A stretch of 64,000 nt of DNA from Gossypium raimondii (taxonomy: Eukaryota; Streptophyta; Magnoliopsida; Malvales; Malvaceae): the NCBI RefSeq assembly GCF_025698545.1, contig NC_068571.1:53043733-53107732 (forward strand), read 5' to 3'. Shown in pieces: positions 22,725-35,189 of this stretch. The position numbers and the translations under genes were made by a program. Position 1 is the stretch's first letter, and the number at the start of each line of letters is the position of its first letter. Under the pieces are notes generated by a model. The model made no database searches and was not told the origin of the DNA. It saw nothing but the letters and a program-made list of their open reading frames with translations.

Positions 22725-23653
22725 TTGGTGAACATTGATCCCTTATTTGATTTTTGGTCAATTGATGTACTAAAAGCTGCAGCAATTTGATTCCTCTTTG
22801 GTTATACCGTACGTGTTAATGTAAGTGATCATACTTCAGCTAGTTGGTGTATATGAACCCATAAATGGATAAAAAATATATCCAACTAAGATATTTTTTC
22901 CCCTCTTGTAACTTACCCTGAAACTGTATGCTCATTGGGATTAAAATTCTCATGATGATGAGGTGTAGAGGGTGTCCATTAGTTGAATAAGCTCAAAATG
23001 CCATTGTAATTAGAAGTATCATGGGTTTAGCTGGGTCGGGCTGACTCGAGGTTGAAAAATGTATGCCCCCAAAGTTGAGTGGCCTATGAAGGCCTCTATT
23101 GTAATGCCAAAATAGAAATGAAATAATCGGTTGGTCAAAAGTGTGCTTGTAATTTTGATCCCAATCCCAATTTTCATCTCAATCTGATTATGAAAGTTAA
23201 CTTGAAGCGGAAAATGACTTGAAATGAAAAGAAAAATCCGGCCAGCAAATTCGAATGACTAGAATAAAAAATTTATTCAAATTTGAAATTGATTTAAATC
23301 TAAAATTATGCAAATTGAAAAGAACCCAAAATTTTAAAATTTAAAATAATTCGATTAAAAAACTACTTAATTGACCCAACTCGGACTGGCTCAATTGCCA
23401 TGATTTTCTACAGTTTTCTTCGTATTGAATTATTGAATTCTTTACATTAAGGCAAAGTCATTTTAGAAATCATTTCTAGTTTGCTGAACCAAATCGACCT
23501 TTATTCCTTGTTTGTAAATTCACAAAGGAAATAAATACAAGGCGAAATCTAAAAAGGTTAGGCCACTACATATTTTTCGAGCCATTAGACTCCCATTTTA
23601 GAACCTGATTTTAGATCATCCCCCAGCAAAAGCTTGGCATAGTGTTGGTGCAG
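22725..23653. other. intergenic between convergent genes
   Basis: 3' flanks of the LEA_2 gene (plus) and the CLCSP small gene (minus). AT-rich, no gene or clear repeat recognised. Confidence 0.6.
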
Positions 23654-23815
23654 TCATTTTTTGCCGACGAATCGGCCACCCCACACGTACTCCGCATGGT
23701 GGTGCCTACACCGAAACGACCCGGGGTGCTTCGTAGGTGAACAAAGGCACTGCTTCATCGAACCAACCCCATTAGTGTCTCTAGCCACCCCGGTTCTTGA
23801 TCCAACGGTCGTCAT
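23654..23815 (-). CDS. small CLCSP-motif protein, about 53 aa
   Basis: Second member of the plant serine-rich-related small protein family. The core CLCSPTKHPGSFRCRHHH is followed by AEYVWGGRFVGKK at the C-terminus. I place the start at the Met of MTTVGSRTG (23815), which gives about 53 residues. An in-frame Met at 23875 would add 20 residues beginning MCYTERGL and cannot be excluded. Function unknown. Compared with the copy at 6075 it has Lys-His-Pro for Thr-His-Gln and a conserved aromatic tail, so it belongs to a different branch. No intron is needed. Local GC content is higher than the flanks, supporting real coding. Confidence 0.75.
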   Translation of the reverse strand: MTTVGSRTGVARDTNGVGSMKQCLCSPTKHPGSFRCRHHHAEYVWGGRFVGKK

Positions 23816-23875
23816 CAATGGCCGCAAAAACAACCATCTTCGTTGCAACCCCAAGCCACGTTCGGTGTAGCACAT

Positions 23876-26800
23876 TTTTCCTATCTTCTTTTTTTTGATT
23901 CGTGGGGGTGTATTATTATTATGTTGATGAGTGATGGAGCTTGAAAAGCAAAGAATATGTGTTATGGTGTGATTGTTTTAAGAGGAAGGAATAAGTATAG
24001 GTTGAGATAAAAGTTGATTTAGGGTTGAGATTCCATAAAGCATTTCCTTTAATCTTCAAAGGTTGGACAATGGAGGTGCTACCAAAAGCATCAGCTGCTC
24101 CATGCACCCCCACTTGTCCAAAACATGGTCTAATAAACCGATTATTGTCCACCATGAAAGTTACAAGCCATATGGAGGTTCACACTGAGGTGTTAAGAGT
24201 TTTTAAGTGATTAAAGGGTTTCAAGTATTTTCAGGTTTTGAAGGTACTTCGACAAAGTAATAGTGTGAAAAGTGTCTTAAGTGAGAATGTGAATGTTTGG
24301 GCTATTTTGCAGGTAAACCTGTATTAAAAGTAAAATGATATTTTGCTCCATCTACTAAAAAATGAATAAATTAGTCCTCATGTATTAGACGAAAGAGAAG
24401 TTTAATCTGTTAAATTTTTTAATTCATTTGTACTATTAAAAATTGACATAGATGATGAAATAATCAGACAGTGATACATGGAGTGCCATATGTACCTCGT
24501 GCTGGCATATAGAGACCAGTTTTAAACAGTAGAAATGGATGAGATTTTTAACTGGACTAGTTTGCTCTTTGATCGAATATACAAGAACTAATTTCTCGTT
24601 TTTTAGTACAAAAAATAAAATACAATCTGACTATTAGTATAAAGGCCTCTATGACACTTTACCCTATTTTGTAACATTTTAGGTGGGACCCTTATTGTTA
24701 TAGGTGTCTTGTGTTAAGTCATAGATAACCCTCAACACGTGCTTTTGAATGTGATTGAAAGATGTATTATTAATTAAAAGGTTTCATATTGAGTTTAATG
24801 TGATTGAGATGGTTCATATATTTATGCACATGAGATACCTTGCTATGTTTAGAAGGATTAGCTATCATATTAGTAGGATTAGTCGTTTGTTTAGTAACGT
24901 GATAATCTCCTAGGCAAAGAAGCAATAGAACTACCATTGGTGTGACGTATTAGGCCAGATGTTGGGGGTTTTCCGAGCTTATTCTGCTTTAGGCCCAACA
25001 TTTCCTAGTGCTTGCCTTGCATGGTTTGATTAAAAAAGAAAAAAGAAAAAACCCGAGTGTGAAAATGCAAAAATAAAAAAATCCCTTTAACAAAGCACTC
25101 CTTTGAAACTTGGTGGGTAAAGAGGATTCTCAGTGTCATGTAAGGTGCGGTGATAAAGTTTGGTTGGACTTGGATTGATGCTGAAATGGAATTAAGCTTG
25201 TTTTGAAGGGACGGTTTCAGTTGAGGAAAGGGACTTTTACCAAAGGTTTTTAATTGTTGCAATGAAACGAAGGTATTTCCTGTATCTATTTTATAATTGA
25301 TAAACATTAATTTTTATAGAGTTGGGAGTTATTCCTTCCAGCAATGTTATTTTTAGTATTTCTGTAAAATCTGCTTTACCACTATAGCCACACTTGTGGT
25401 TCAAAGGGTACTGATGCATGTGGAAATGGTGGATATGTTCTTAAGTGGAAGAACATAAACGGTCTTCAGCTTGGCCCACCATTAGAATTCTTAAAAGCAA
25501 CCATGGAGCAACACTGTAAAAAGAAACAGTTGCTTGAAAATCACGAAGATAAAAAGCCACCTTTATGGTAGCTCCGTTACTTCCACATGGGTCCGGTTTT
25601 GTGGACCCTGGATTCTGAAACCCATGAGCTAATCGCATGCATAAACGTTTGATTGTTTAATTTGAGTAGGTCATCAAAATTTAAAACTTTTGAACTATTT
25701 TGGGTTTTAATTATTTTGGATTCGAGTGCTTGGGTTTTTTAATTTTCGAGTAATATTATTTTAGGTTGAGTTATTTTAGTTTGAAACAATTGTGTATTCG
25801 TTCTATTAGTAAATTAGTCTCTAAACTACAATCCAAATCCCACATTGATTTTGAAGTTTTTTAATAATAAGTGATTTTAAACTATCAATTTTATCTAAAT
25901 TTACCCCAAAAAGTATCAACCCATAAGAACGGGAAATGTCGGATGTACATTTTTTTAGTTAAAATGGGACAAATTTGATACATTTAAAATCCACTTTTGA
26001 CATGAAATAAAGTGAACTAATCTAAGAATTAATGTATAGTTTAGAGGTATTGGTATATCATATTAAACCTGCTTATGGGTTAGGTCATTCGTTCAGGTTT
26101 GAAGATCTGCTCAAAAAATTAAAGGCCCAAAAAATGGGCTTGAGAAAAATTTAAAACTCGTTTTCTATATGAGTTGGGCCTTGGGCAAGATTTTTTGGCC
26201 CCAAGTCTAGCTTGGCCTGAATATTTTATGTTATAAAAAATGTTATATTAATTATATATGTTATATTTATAGTAAATCCATTATCCAAAACCTAAAAAAA
26301 AATTAATCAACTAAATAACCCAATTCAAAATATACAATTTTAAAATTATATTTGAGACAATTAAATTTTTATTATATTTATTGGTGTTTTTTAATATAAT
26401 AAAACATTTATTATATTTATGGTAGTGTTTTGAATATAAATACTTTTTAATATATTTTAATGTGTTAGAAAATTAATTTAAAAGAATTAATACAAAATCA
26501 AATATTAATATGTCAAAATGGACTAAATTTACCTTTTTAAATTGAGTTATGCTTCGACAAAAAATAAACCTATTTTTCAAACTCTACTAAACTTAAACTT
26601 AAAAATTGATATAAATATTTTACATTACTAAAATGACTAAAAATAAAATATCACAGCAATAAATTTAACTCTAAAAATAACAATGTTAACAATTAAACCT
26701 AAATTTTAAAATCTAAAAAGTAGGGTGATTAAATTCCTAGAAATATAATGACTTAATTCCTAATTTTGAAAAGTATAAAGACTATAAGTTCATTTTAACC

Positions 26801-27169
26801 TAAAGTTTTTTTTCTTTTTTACCAACAAATATTAAATGTCGTAATAAAGTATAATATTAGAAGGACAATCATAAATCTCTAAAAAGTTAGTTTTAATGGA
26901 TTGTAAAACGAATATGAAAAATATATTACTTATGCTTCAATGCGCTTAAACTTAAATGATTTCGGATAATAATATCAATGCCAATAGAATTAAATTCTAA
27001 TTAATCAAATTAAAATTTCGAATTTGGATAAACACTTGATAAAAAAAACCCCAGTTGGACCAAAAGACGTCCCAAGTTTCAACTAGCCATATCCATCTGC
27101 TTAATTGCTTATATTATCTTCTTCAATAACCCCCTTTTTTCCATTCCAAGCAAAAAAACTTGGGTTGCA
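23876..27169. other. intergenic, repeat-rich
   Basis: Contains the upstream region of the minus-strand small gene and a degenerate family A element (about 24330-24667). Long AT-rich stretches follow (25650-27050). Open frames at 25005-25307 and 25441-25638 show no domain. The last 100 bases lead into the gene at 27170. Confidence 0.55.
24330..24667. repeat. degenerate family A MITE
   Basis: Shows the family phrases tttgctccatctactaaaaaatg, aaattagtcct and ggcctctatgacactttaccc in the same order as 21220-21572. The left terminus is eroded. Confidence 0.6.
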
Positions 27170-27508
27170 ATGGATATCAGAAACTGGTGCAGCTCAGGGT
27201 GCAAAACCATGTGCTTAAGCCAAGACTACCATGAGGTTGAACCAGTGAACTCACCACCATCATCATCATCATCCACCACTGCAGGCACCTCAAACAAGCT
27301 GAAGCTGCTATGGGTGAAATTCAAGAAAGAGAAGATGAAGATCTTTGAATCTCCCATTAGAGTACCTTGTTATGATCCTCACACTTATTCCCAGAATTTC
27401 GATCATGGGTTTACATGGGATGAGCCTGAAAATCTCTCTAGATCTTTCTCCGTCAGGTTTGCTGATCCTTCTAGTATTTTTCTAAGGAAAACTGTAGTGC
27501 CTGTTTAA
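27170..27508 (+). CDS. small plant protein (UCP031279-like), 112 aa
   Basis: A single-exon protein of 112 residues. The first third is Cys-containing (NWCSSGCKTMCLS) and followed by a Ser-rich spacer. The middle is basic (LLWVKFKKEKMK). The C-terminus carries VPCYDPHTYSQNFDHGF and DEPENLSRSFSVRFADPS. The YDPxTYSQNFD and RSFSxRFA blocks are typical of a conserved angiosperm family of short uncharacterised proteins, which I associate with UCP031279; that family name is from memory. No signal peptide or membrane segment. Molecular role unknown. Confidence 0.75.
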   Translation: MDIRNWCSSGCKTMCLSQDYHEVEPVNSPPSSSSSTTAGTSNKLKLLWVKFKKEKMKIFESPIRVPCYDPHTYSQNFDHGFTWDEPENLSRSFSVRFADPSSIFLRKTVVPV

Positions 27509-29197
27509 TGTTTGATGAAAATCCCTGAATCAATGTGCTTGTGTTCATTGAATCTTTCCCCCCCCCCCTCTGTAAATAGCCTGTTTCTGGAAATTTTCCG
27601 ATATATTTTAAGCTGTGATTCCAGTGTTTGATAAAATGGGAATGTATATAATATTCTTCCATCGAATTTTGTTTCTCTTGATTGTTTATTTTAACATGTT
27701 TTTAGATTCATTCAAGGCCTTTGAAATTGTGAAAAAAGAATTAGCAGCAATAACAGCTCGTTGGAATTGTAAAAAACCAGAGGCGATTTTGTGATGTTGG
27801 GTTTGAACTAAAAGCCGAAATAAGTGAATTCATTGCGGGGAAAAGTAATACTAATTAAATTAAAGAGTGAATTGTTATATCTATTAAAAATTACATTTAT
27901 TTATTGTTAAAAATCGATTTATGTATGTTAATATGAGGTACACATTATTTAATTATTCTATCAATTACGATAATTTATTTATTTTTTTACAAAAAAGAAA
28001 CTAAATCTAATCCTACTCTTAGTATAAGAATCATTTTAAATTTAATAAAATGTAATGGGACTTGCAATATGGGATGACAAGCAAAGAAAAGAAAATGCTA
28101 GAAATAGAGTCAACATCAGCAATCTTCTTTTACAAAATCTTTTGAAGAAGCAAAGAGTTTTAACAGCTGTAGTAGCATAGGCTTATCCTTTAGTGTTTGT
28201 GTCATACATTCATACGTACACGGTCCAATGAAATAGAGGTGGAGAGGCAAAGGAAGAAGCACACATAATAGAGACCCCAAAATCCATTCGTATGTATGTA
28301 TGTTAAGTTGAGTGGAGGGGCAACTAAACGTAGGAAATTACAATTGGTGTACACCCACTTTGAGTGAATAAAATATGGTTGGAAAGCATATTCTAATATG
28401 CTAATGTGGTTTGATTTAAGGCATCAAATATCTACTGTCAATTTTATTGAAAATGATTGTTCATCTTTTCAACTTCGCAACAAAGTATTTTTCACCTAGA
28501 CGATCAAGAAAAACAATGAAAAAGCATACTTATTGAGTGCGAGTTGTAATTAGATTCGAGTTCGATTTGAAATTCAATTACTATTATAAAAATTTAGATT
28601 CAGCTTGAATCAAATTATTCCAGCTTGATTCAATTAATCTTATTTACATGATTTATATATTTGACTTTGGGTTTGAGTTTGAACTCACTCAAATATAAAT
28701 TTTATGCCAAATAAAAATAATAATACAGTTTGGGTTTTAAATGTATATATATTAAGAGTAATTTCATGATTTAATATTAAAAGTATTAAAATAAATAATT
28801 AATAAAAATTGATTAGGTTTTAAAAACTGCTTGAATTGAGTTTTAAACTACCTAACTCACTTGATAGCTCAAGTAATTTGATTTAAACTCGACTCAATAA
28901 TGATCAAATTAAATTATTTTTATTAAATAATAATGATGGTTTGGGCTTTTGATTTCTTTGTAGGTCTAATACTGGGCTATTTTAAAAAACCCCAATATTA
29001 TAATGAGCCTAACTCGGCCCATTGTTTAAAGCATAACCAATTCCCAGTTTTCATCAAAAACGGCGTCGTTCAGCAGCGAAGGCAATATTTTCTCATTTAC
29101 GCCAAAACATTTTTTTTTCACTAGGCCCAGGGTTTAGACTTTTCAAGTCCTTTCTCCTCCCCATTTCCATCAAAAGGCCGCCGTTAAGTTATCGCCG
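27509..29197. other. intergenic: 3' flank of 27170 gene and FRIGIDA-like upstream region
   Basis: Short C9 run near 27560, then AT-rich sequence. The segment 27860-28030 resembles an eroded family A/B element. From about 29050 base composition rises into the next gene's leader. An open frame at 28933-29124 has no domain. Confidence 0.55.
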
Positions 29198-32100
29198 ATG
29201 TCGACGGCGCCGCCGATTTCCGCCGACCGGGTACAGAAATTCATCGAAGACCTTGAAGCCCAAAAGAAAATCGTATCCAAATGCACCGAATTATTCACAA
29301 CCCTAACCAATCATTTCACTTCCCTCCAAAATTCCCTTTCCCAAAAATCCCAATCCCTCGATGCCAAATTCTTATCCCTTTCTTCCAAATTCTCCCAAAG
29401 TCTCGATTCCCTTTCTCAACGTGAATCTTGCCTCCCCGACCGTGAATCCGCCGCCGCTGCCCACATCGAAACCCTAAAAGAAGCAGCTTTCGCCGAATTC
29501 AAGGACCCTAAAGGCTCAGCCCAGCTCTCCGACACGTTGAAATCACTCGCCCGTCGTATGGACTCGGCTGGGTTGGTTAAATTCATAGTTTCGAAACGGA
29601 AAGAGTCAGTCCCGTTACGCGCGGAGATCTCCGTCGCTTTATCTGAAGCTGTCGACCCTCACCGGCTTGTTTTAGAAGCTTTTGAGGATTTTGTTTCTCA
29701 AAAAAGTGGGAAAACTTTAGGGTTGACTGATAAGAGATGGGCATGTGGGATGTTGGTTCATGCATTGTTTCCTGAGTCGAGTTGGAAGGAGAAGAAAGGG
29801 AAAGGACCGGAGTTTTCGAGGAATATCGGAGAAAGAGCGGCGGAGGTTGTTGATAGATGGAAAGGGCAATTGGATGGTGAAAAAGAAGGGCTTACGCCGG
29901 GGGAAGCGGTTATGTTTTTGCATATGGTGGTTGGTTTTGAATTGAAAGAGAGGTTTGATGAAGGGTTTTTGAGGAAATTGGTTTTGGATTTTTCTTCGAG
30001 GAGGGATATGGCTAAGCTTGCTGCTGCTTTGGGGTTCGATGATAAAATGGGAGGTTTGTGCTATTCATTTCAATGTGTAGTTTTTAAGTGATAAAATATG
30101 TATTTTGCTTGTTGGTTTTGGTTTGCTTTGGATAATAAATGTGAAACTAGATATGTTCTGAGGCTGAACTCATATTTGGTTAGGTGCTGAATGGGCAATG
30201 CATCCAGGTAATTTGATGGTCTAGTTAGTGTCATTAGTGGACATCAAATAGACTGGTTCCTTTATTGTTTTATATCAAGTATTAATAGGGATATATGGGA
30301 TTCACTGAAAAAATGTCCTAGAAGCGTAATGACTGTACTTTCCGAATGTGCTGTTTACATAGTGAGTTGATTGCTAATGGTCAATCTACCTAGGCACTGG
30401 AAGCATATTCACACACTGAGTTTAGGGTTTTTTTCCTGATGTTCGATAAATGTCTTTTGCTTGTTGCTTTTGGTTTGCTTAGGATAATAGACTTGAAATA
30501 ATAGATATGTTTCGACAATGAAATTATATGCAGTATGGTGCTGAATTTGTATTTAACATTGTTAGAAGCTTTGTATTTCAACCTGCCCTTTTTGCAATGC
30601 ATGCAAGCAAATTGGTAGTGTAGGGTTGCTTTGTGTCAGTTTTGGAGATTAATAAACTAGTTCCCTTTGTATCATGAGTGATTTATTATCAAGCAATCTA
30701 ATTTGGGATAATGTGGGATTCACTAAAAGCAATTTCCTGAACTCCTAGTATTCGTCTGTGATGACACTTTTCAAATTTTCCATTTAGATGGTGGATCTAT
30801 AGTGAACTACATTGCTAATGGTTGCTCTGACCAGACACTGAAAGCATATTCTCACCATGAGTTATCTGGTTGTCTGCCTTAAACTTTGTGTAATGCCTAT
30901 AGATAATCATTGATCAATATTTATACAATGCATCCTCTTTTGAAGACATGAGTGATGCAAGATGTCTGAAGATGTAATTGTGGAGGTATTTATTTAACAT
31001 AGGTATCACTGACCTATACTTGGGAATTTAATTAGCTTATGACTCACCAAGCTGTTTATACCCTCTGGATGTGTTATGCTTTTATGGAATCTACTTGTAT
31101 TTACATAATTCATTTAAACTCGTCATGTCTAGCAGCTGCATTAACCCACCACTTCCTTTATGTTACTCTTTTAGGTAATAGTTGTACCTGTAGAAGAGTG
31201 TCAGAAATTGAATTTCAGCACATTCCACTTGTATTACTAGGTAGCATATATATATATATATGCATGCTTGTGTTTGCGCTGATGGATTTTGGAATAAGTG
31301 ATTGCCCTGCATTTCTCTATAATAAGAATGCGTGTGTCAAAAACCAAAAATGTATGTCAGCCATGCAGTGCCTCGATTTATGTGCTGATATACTGACAAC
31401 TCATGCACACTAGGACTGGCTTCAGCACTTTTGTAATTTATTTTAGGCCAATATATTTGGAATGTAAGACATCAAATCTTTGCCTAGAATTTTGTAAGAT
31501 GAGGCACAATCTTCTGATTTGGTAGTTTTGAAGTGGTTCTTTTTCTTATTTCTTAAGCAAATCACAAACACTTTCAAGAAAAACCCGAATTTTGTGGATT
31601 ATGTGATTGATATCACTTAAAGATGAATGTGGATTATGCTTATCATCATTTTCTGGGAACTGAAGTAAATAGCACCTCATTGATTGAATTGTTTCTGAAC
31701 TTTTAGATATTATTGATGAACTAGTAAAGAACGGCAAAGAGATCGAGGCAGTGTACTTTGCCAGAGCAGCTGGCCTTACAGAAAGATTTCCTCCTGTTTC
31801 TCTACTCAAGTCCTATCAGCAGAATTCCAAAAAGAATGCCACCACGATATTGAAGAATGGAAATTTTTCTGCAGCTGCAACGGTATATATGTATTCACTT
31901 TTTATCTTCTAATAACATAACAATTTAAGAACTGCAGGTTAAAGTTAAATAAATCATGCAGGAGGAGTCAAAAAATGTGGAGCTGAATTCAATTAAAGCT
32001 ATTATCAAATGCGTTGAAGACCATAAGCTTGAATCAGAGTTTTCTACTGATTTGTTAAGAAAGCGAGCCACGCAGCTGGAAAAAGTCAAGTCAGATAGGA

Positions 32101-32534
32101 AAAAGAGTTCAGCAGCAGCTGGAAAGCCTCAGAATAAACGAAGTCATAGTGCTGGTAGTGCCCGAGGCAGTGGACCACCTGCTTTCCGTCCCACAAAAGC
32201 AGCTAAGTTTTCAAATGTTTATCCCCCTTTCAATCGCCGAAACCCAGCTCCCTCAGCGCAGCAAAGCCCGGCTGCACGATTTTCCGCACAGTATAACTAT
32301 GTTGGCCAGAATGTTTTCGAGGCTCCTACTGCTCCTTATGCATCAGCATATGGTGTGACTCACTCACAAAGTCCTGCTGCAGTTACTCAACAGCACTACG
32401 TACACCCGGTGGAAAATTTGGGGGTTTCCAGTTTTCCAACCAGTGGTGCTTATGGGGGTCAAACTAGTTATGTAGCATATGACTATGGCTCTGCAGCACC
32501 GTCGGTGTTCCAACCCTCTTCGAGTACCCAATAG
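29198..32534 (+). CDS. FRIGIDA-like protein, 3 exons, 534 aa
   Basis: Member of the FRIGIDA family. FRIGIDA and FRL1/FRL2 promote FLC expression in Arabidopsis; functions of other FRLs vary, so a flowering role here is only possible. Exons are 29198-30053, 31707-31882 and 31962-32534, all GT/AG and joining in frame to 534 residues. An N-terminal Ser/Leu-rich coiled-coil region (about 8-90) precedes the conserved FRIGIDA domain. That domain runs from about 105 to 400, including RRMDSAGLVKFI, DKRWACGMLVHALFPES and YFARAAGLTERFPPVSLLKSY. The C-terminal tail is rich in Ala, Ser, Pro and Tyr, as in FRL3/FRL4/FRL5-type members. The start ATG follows a pyrimidine- and GC-rich leader. Intron 1 is 1653 bp and contains a diverged internal duplication. 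Confidence 0.92.
30105..30862. repeat. diverged tandem duplication in FRIGIDA-like intron 1
   Basis: Segments about 30105-30420 and 30452-30862 share ordered phrases: gcttgttg.ttttggtttgctt, gatatgtt, gtgggattcact.aaa, attgctaatggt, and cactg.aagcatattc. The second unit has extra internal sequence. Confidence 0.6.
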
Positions 32535-34449
32535 TCTAGACTCAGTAACCTAGTGAGTTGGAAACTTGTCGGTTTCCTCGAAATTTGGAAGCCCATCTTT
32601 TTCATGTACTCCTATCTTGTTTTCATAACTAGTAAGTAATCTTTTCGTATTGGAGATGGTTCATAATCCTGAAAAGAAGTAAGCTGCCTTGTGTCGTCAT
32701 GTGTTATCAACAATCTAATTAGGAAATATTTCATTGTTAGAGAGGATGAATAGAGGAAATATTGCAATAATGAAATTGTAATATTTAGTAAGCTTTTAAT
32801 ACATGTTAGATTTTTGCCCTAATTGGAATTTACGTAATATATTTTTACTTTCTAGCATGAATAGTAGTTCTACCATAATGCTATTTCTATGCAATTAAAG
32901 ATTTTCGGATCTAGGATTTATTTGGGATTGTGGCTGAAGATCTTGTTGGAAAAAAATTCATCAAAACCTATATTTGTACTTGGATTAAATTGATAAGATT
33001 TGGATAAAAGCCTTAAATTGCAATTATAAAAAATGGGGTTACTACAATGACCTCACAATGATTTGGATAAAAGCTTTAAACTACAATTATAGAAAAAGGT
33101 TACTACAATCACCTTACAATGGTATTGAACCGATGGATTGACCAAATGCATGTAGCAAACAGTGAAGTATAAATTGGAAAATGGTGCTCCGACTAGAGAC
33201 ATAAAATTAAATAGCAAATGGTGAGGCATAAACTTAGATAACAAAATTGATGGTTTAATTAATCCAACCAATTTATGAATTTTTAATAATTTTTATTTAT
33301 TTATTTTATTATTATTGTATCAACAGTTTAATCCATTAAATAAAAACTAATGATTTGATGAGTTTAACCTAGTAGCTTAGAGGTGTAACTTACGTAAAGA
33401 TCCAAGAGGCTGAAATTTTCAGAGTTTTGAGCAATGGATTGTTTTGTAAGGGATTTTGCTTTGTTAACTTAAATAAGCTGAATTCATCAAAACACCTCAC
33501 AATTACTACATTTAATGTAAAATATAATAATTAAATAATAAACTTAATTTAGGTTTAGAAAAAGGGTAAATTACATTAGTAGTTGCCCAACAATTAATAA
33601 ACTCCTTTTTTAATCACCCAACTATAAGAAATTACAAAATGTCCAAAATATATGGGGACTAAGAGCATATTTTAACCTTAATGATAGCTATACTATTTTT
33701 CCCCCTAAAACTCTTCTATGCCTGATTCATCGCTTCTAGCCTCAACTACATCTAGAGTTGAATTAGGTCATAATTCTAAATGGAGGAGTAAGCTTACCTA
33801 TACCATTTTTTCTATCCACAAGACTCGAACTAGAGACCAAGAACAAATCGAAAGGAAGTAAGAAGGGCCCTGTCCTCTCTTATCAAAATGATAAAATTTC
33901 ATTTTAATTTTTTTGAAAATATAAGTTATTATAGTGGAAAAGTTGCATTTTAACCCTCAAGATGATAAGATTTTAATTTAAATCCTTTAAAAAATCGAAA
34001 AGAATAAGTTTATACAATGATAAAATTATACTTTAGCTTCCTTAAAAATTTGTAATTCTTATCACCTAACCCAGCCAATGTTAAAAGGGATAGCATAATT
34101 CATTTTGTACTTGCAACTTTTTAATCCACTTTGGTATTTGAACTTGACAACTAAATTCATTTTGGTCCCGAAACTTAAAAAATATAATTATGTACTAAAA
34201 AATAATTATATCATAAAAGGAAAACAACAGGGTCTAATATGAATAGGAACAAAGAAGCAGACCCAAATTTCCTAGAGTGAAAGGAAAGATTTGAAATTTA
34301 AAAACTTTAAATTATTATATTCTATTTTAAGATAAAAATAAGAACTAATTCATTTCATACCGAATATAAAAAAAGCACAGACCAAAACCAAGAATCTGTT
34401 GTAGGTATTGACAAAGTCGTGTAATAAAATATATTGACTTTAAAAGCTT

Positions 34450-34975
34450 GTGTTTTTGTCTGAATTTCACTCTTCCAGTGTTACCTCACAAAAAGAAAAG
34501 TGTCAATTACACTCAAGGTCTTTATGTTTGCATTTTGGCCACTTAATTTTAAAAAAGTTAGAAAATAATCATACAACTATTAAAATTGTTGTTGTATGGT
34601 CTTCTCCATTTGCACCGGTTGCACCAACCGAAAGCTCTTCTTCCCTTTCGCTTCTACAGTTCAATTTTCTTTATGAAGCAACTTTGAACATTACGAATCT
34701 GTGAACTAAAATTCAAATAGTTTTCTTATCCGATCTCTGACACAGACTGTCAAATCGATTTGGATTTAATGTATATTCTTCTACTCATCAATGGATACAG
34801 ATTCACCATACTGAACGTTGAATCGTCGTTTGGAGTTTGCTAGCCGAACTTTAAAAAAAAAATATTAATAGCCCAGTGACTTAAATAGAATTTTTTGATA
34901 GTTTAGTGATTTAAATAATAACTTTTGAATAATTCAATAACCATTTTGTAATCGTTACTATTAATTTACCAAAAA
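34450..34975. repeat. inverted-repeat element, family C copy
   Basis: Shares the interior phrases aaattcaaatag, tgatctctgac/ccgatctctgac, gatttggat, tatattcttctactcatcaat and the arm ataaccattttgtaa with the copies at 5344-5871 (reverse orientation) and 43931-44840. Confidence 0.6.
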
Positions 34976-35189
34976 AAATAGTAATGAGTTTTTAACACGT
35001 TTATTATAATATTTTTATTTCTAAAAAGTAAAACGTTTTAAATTTGTAAGTGTATTTTGGAGTTTGGACAACATAATTATTTGATATTAGGCTTTGTTTA
35101 CTGTTTGAATATGTACATATTATTTAGAGGTGAATAGGAACTGGTATAGTTCTAAGGGTAAAGCCTAATTTAATGGGATTTTTACTCTT

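Noticed and set aside
25005..25638. Two minus-strand open frames of 100 and 65 codons
   Set aside because: Composition is unlike the real genes nearby, and no recognisable motif or conserved structure is seen.
31039..31413. 124-codon open frame in FRIGIDA-like intron 1
   Set aside because: No domain, lies wholly inside a well-supported intron and includes a TA microsatellite.
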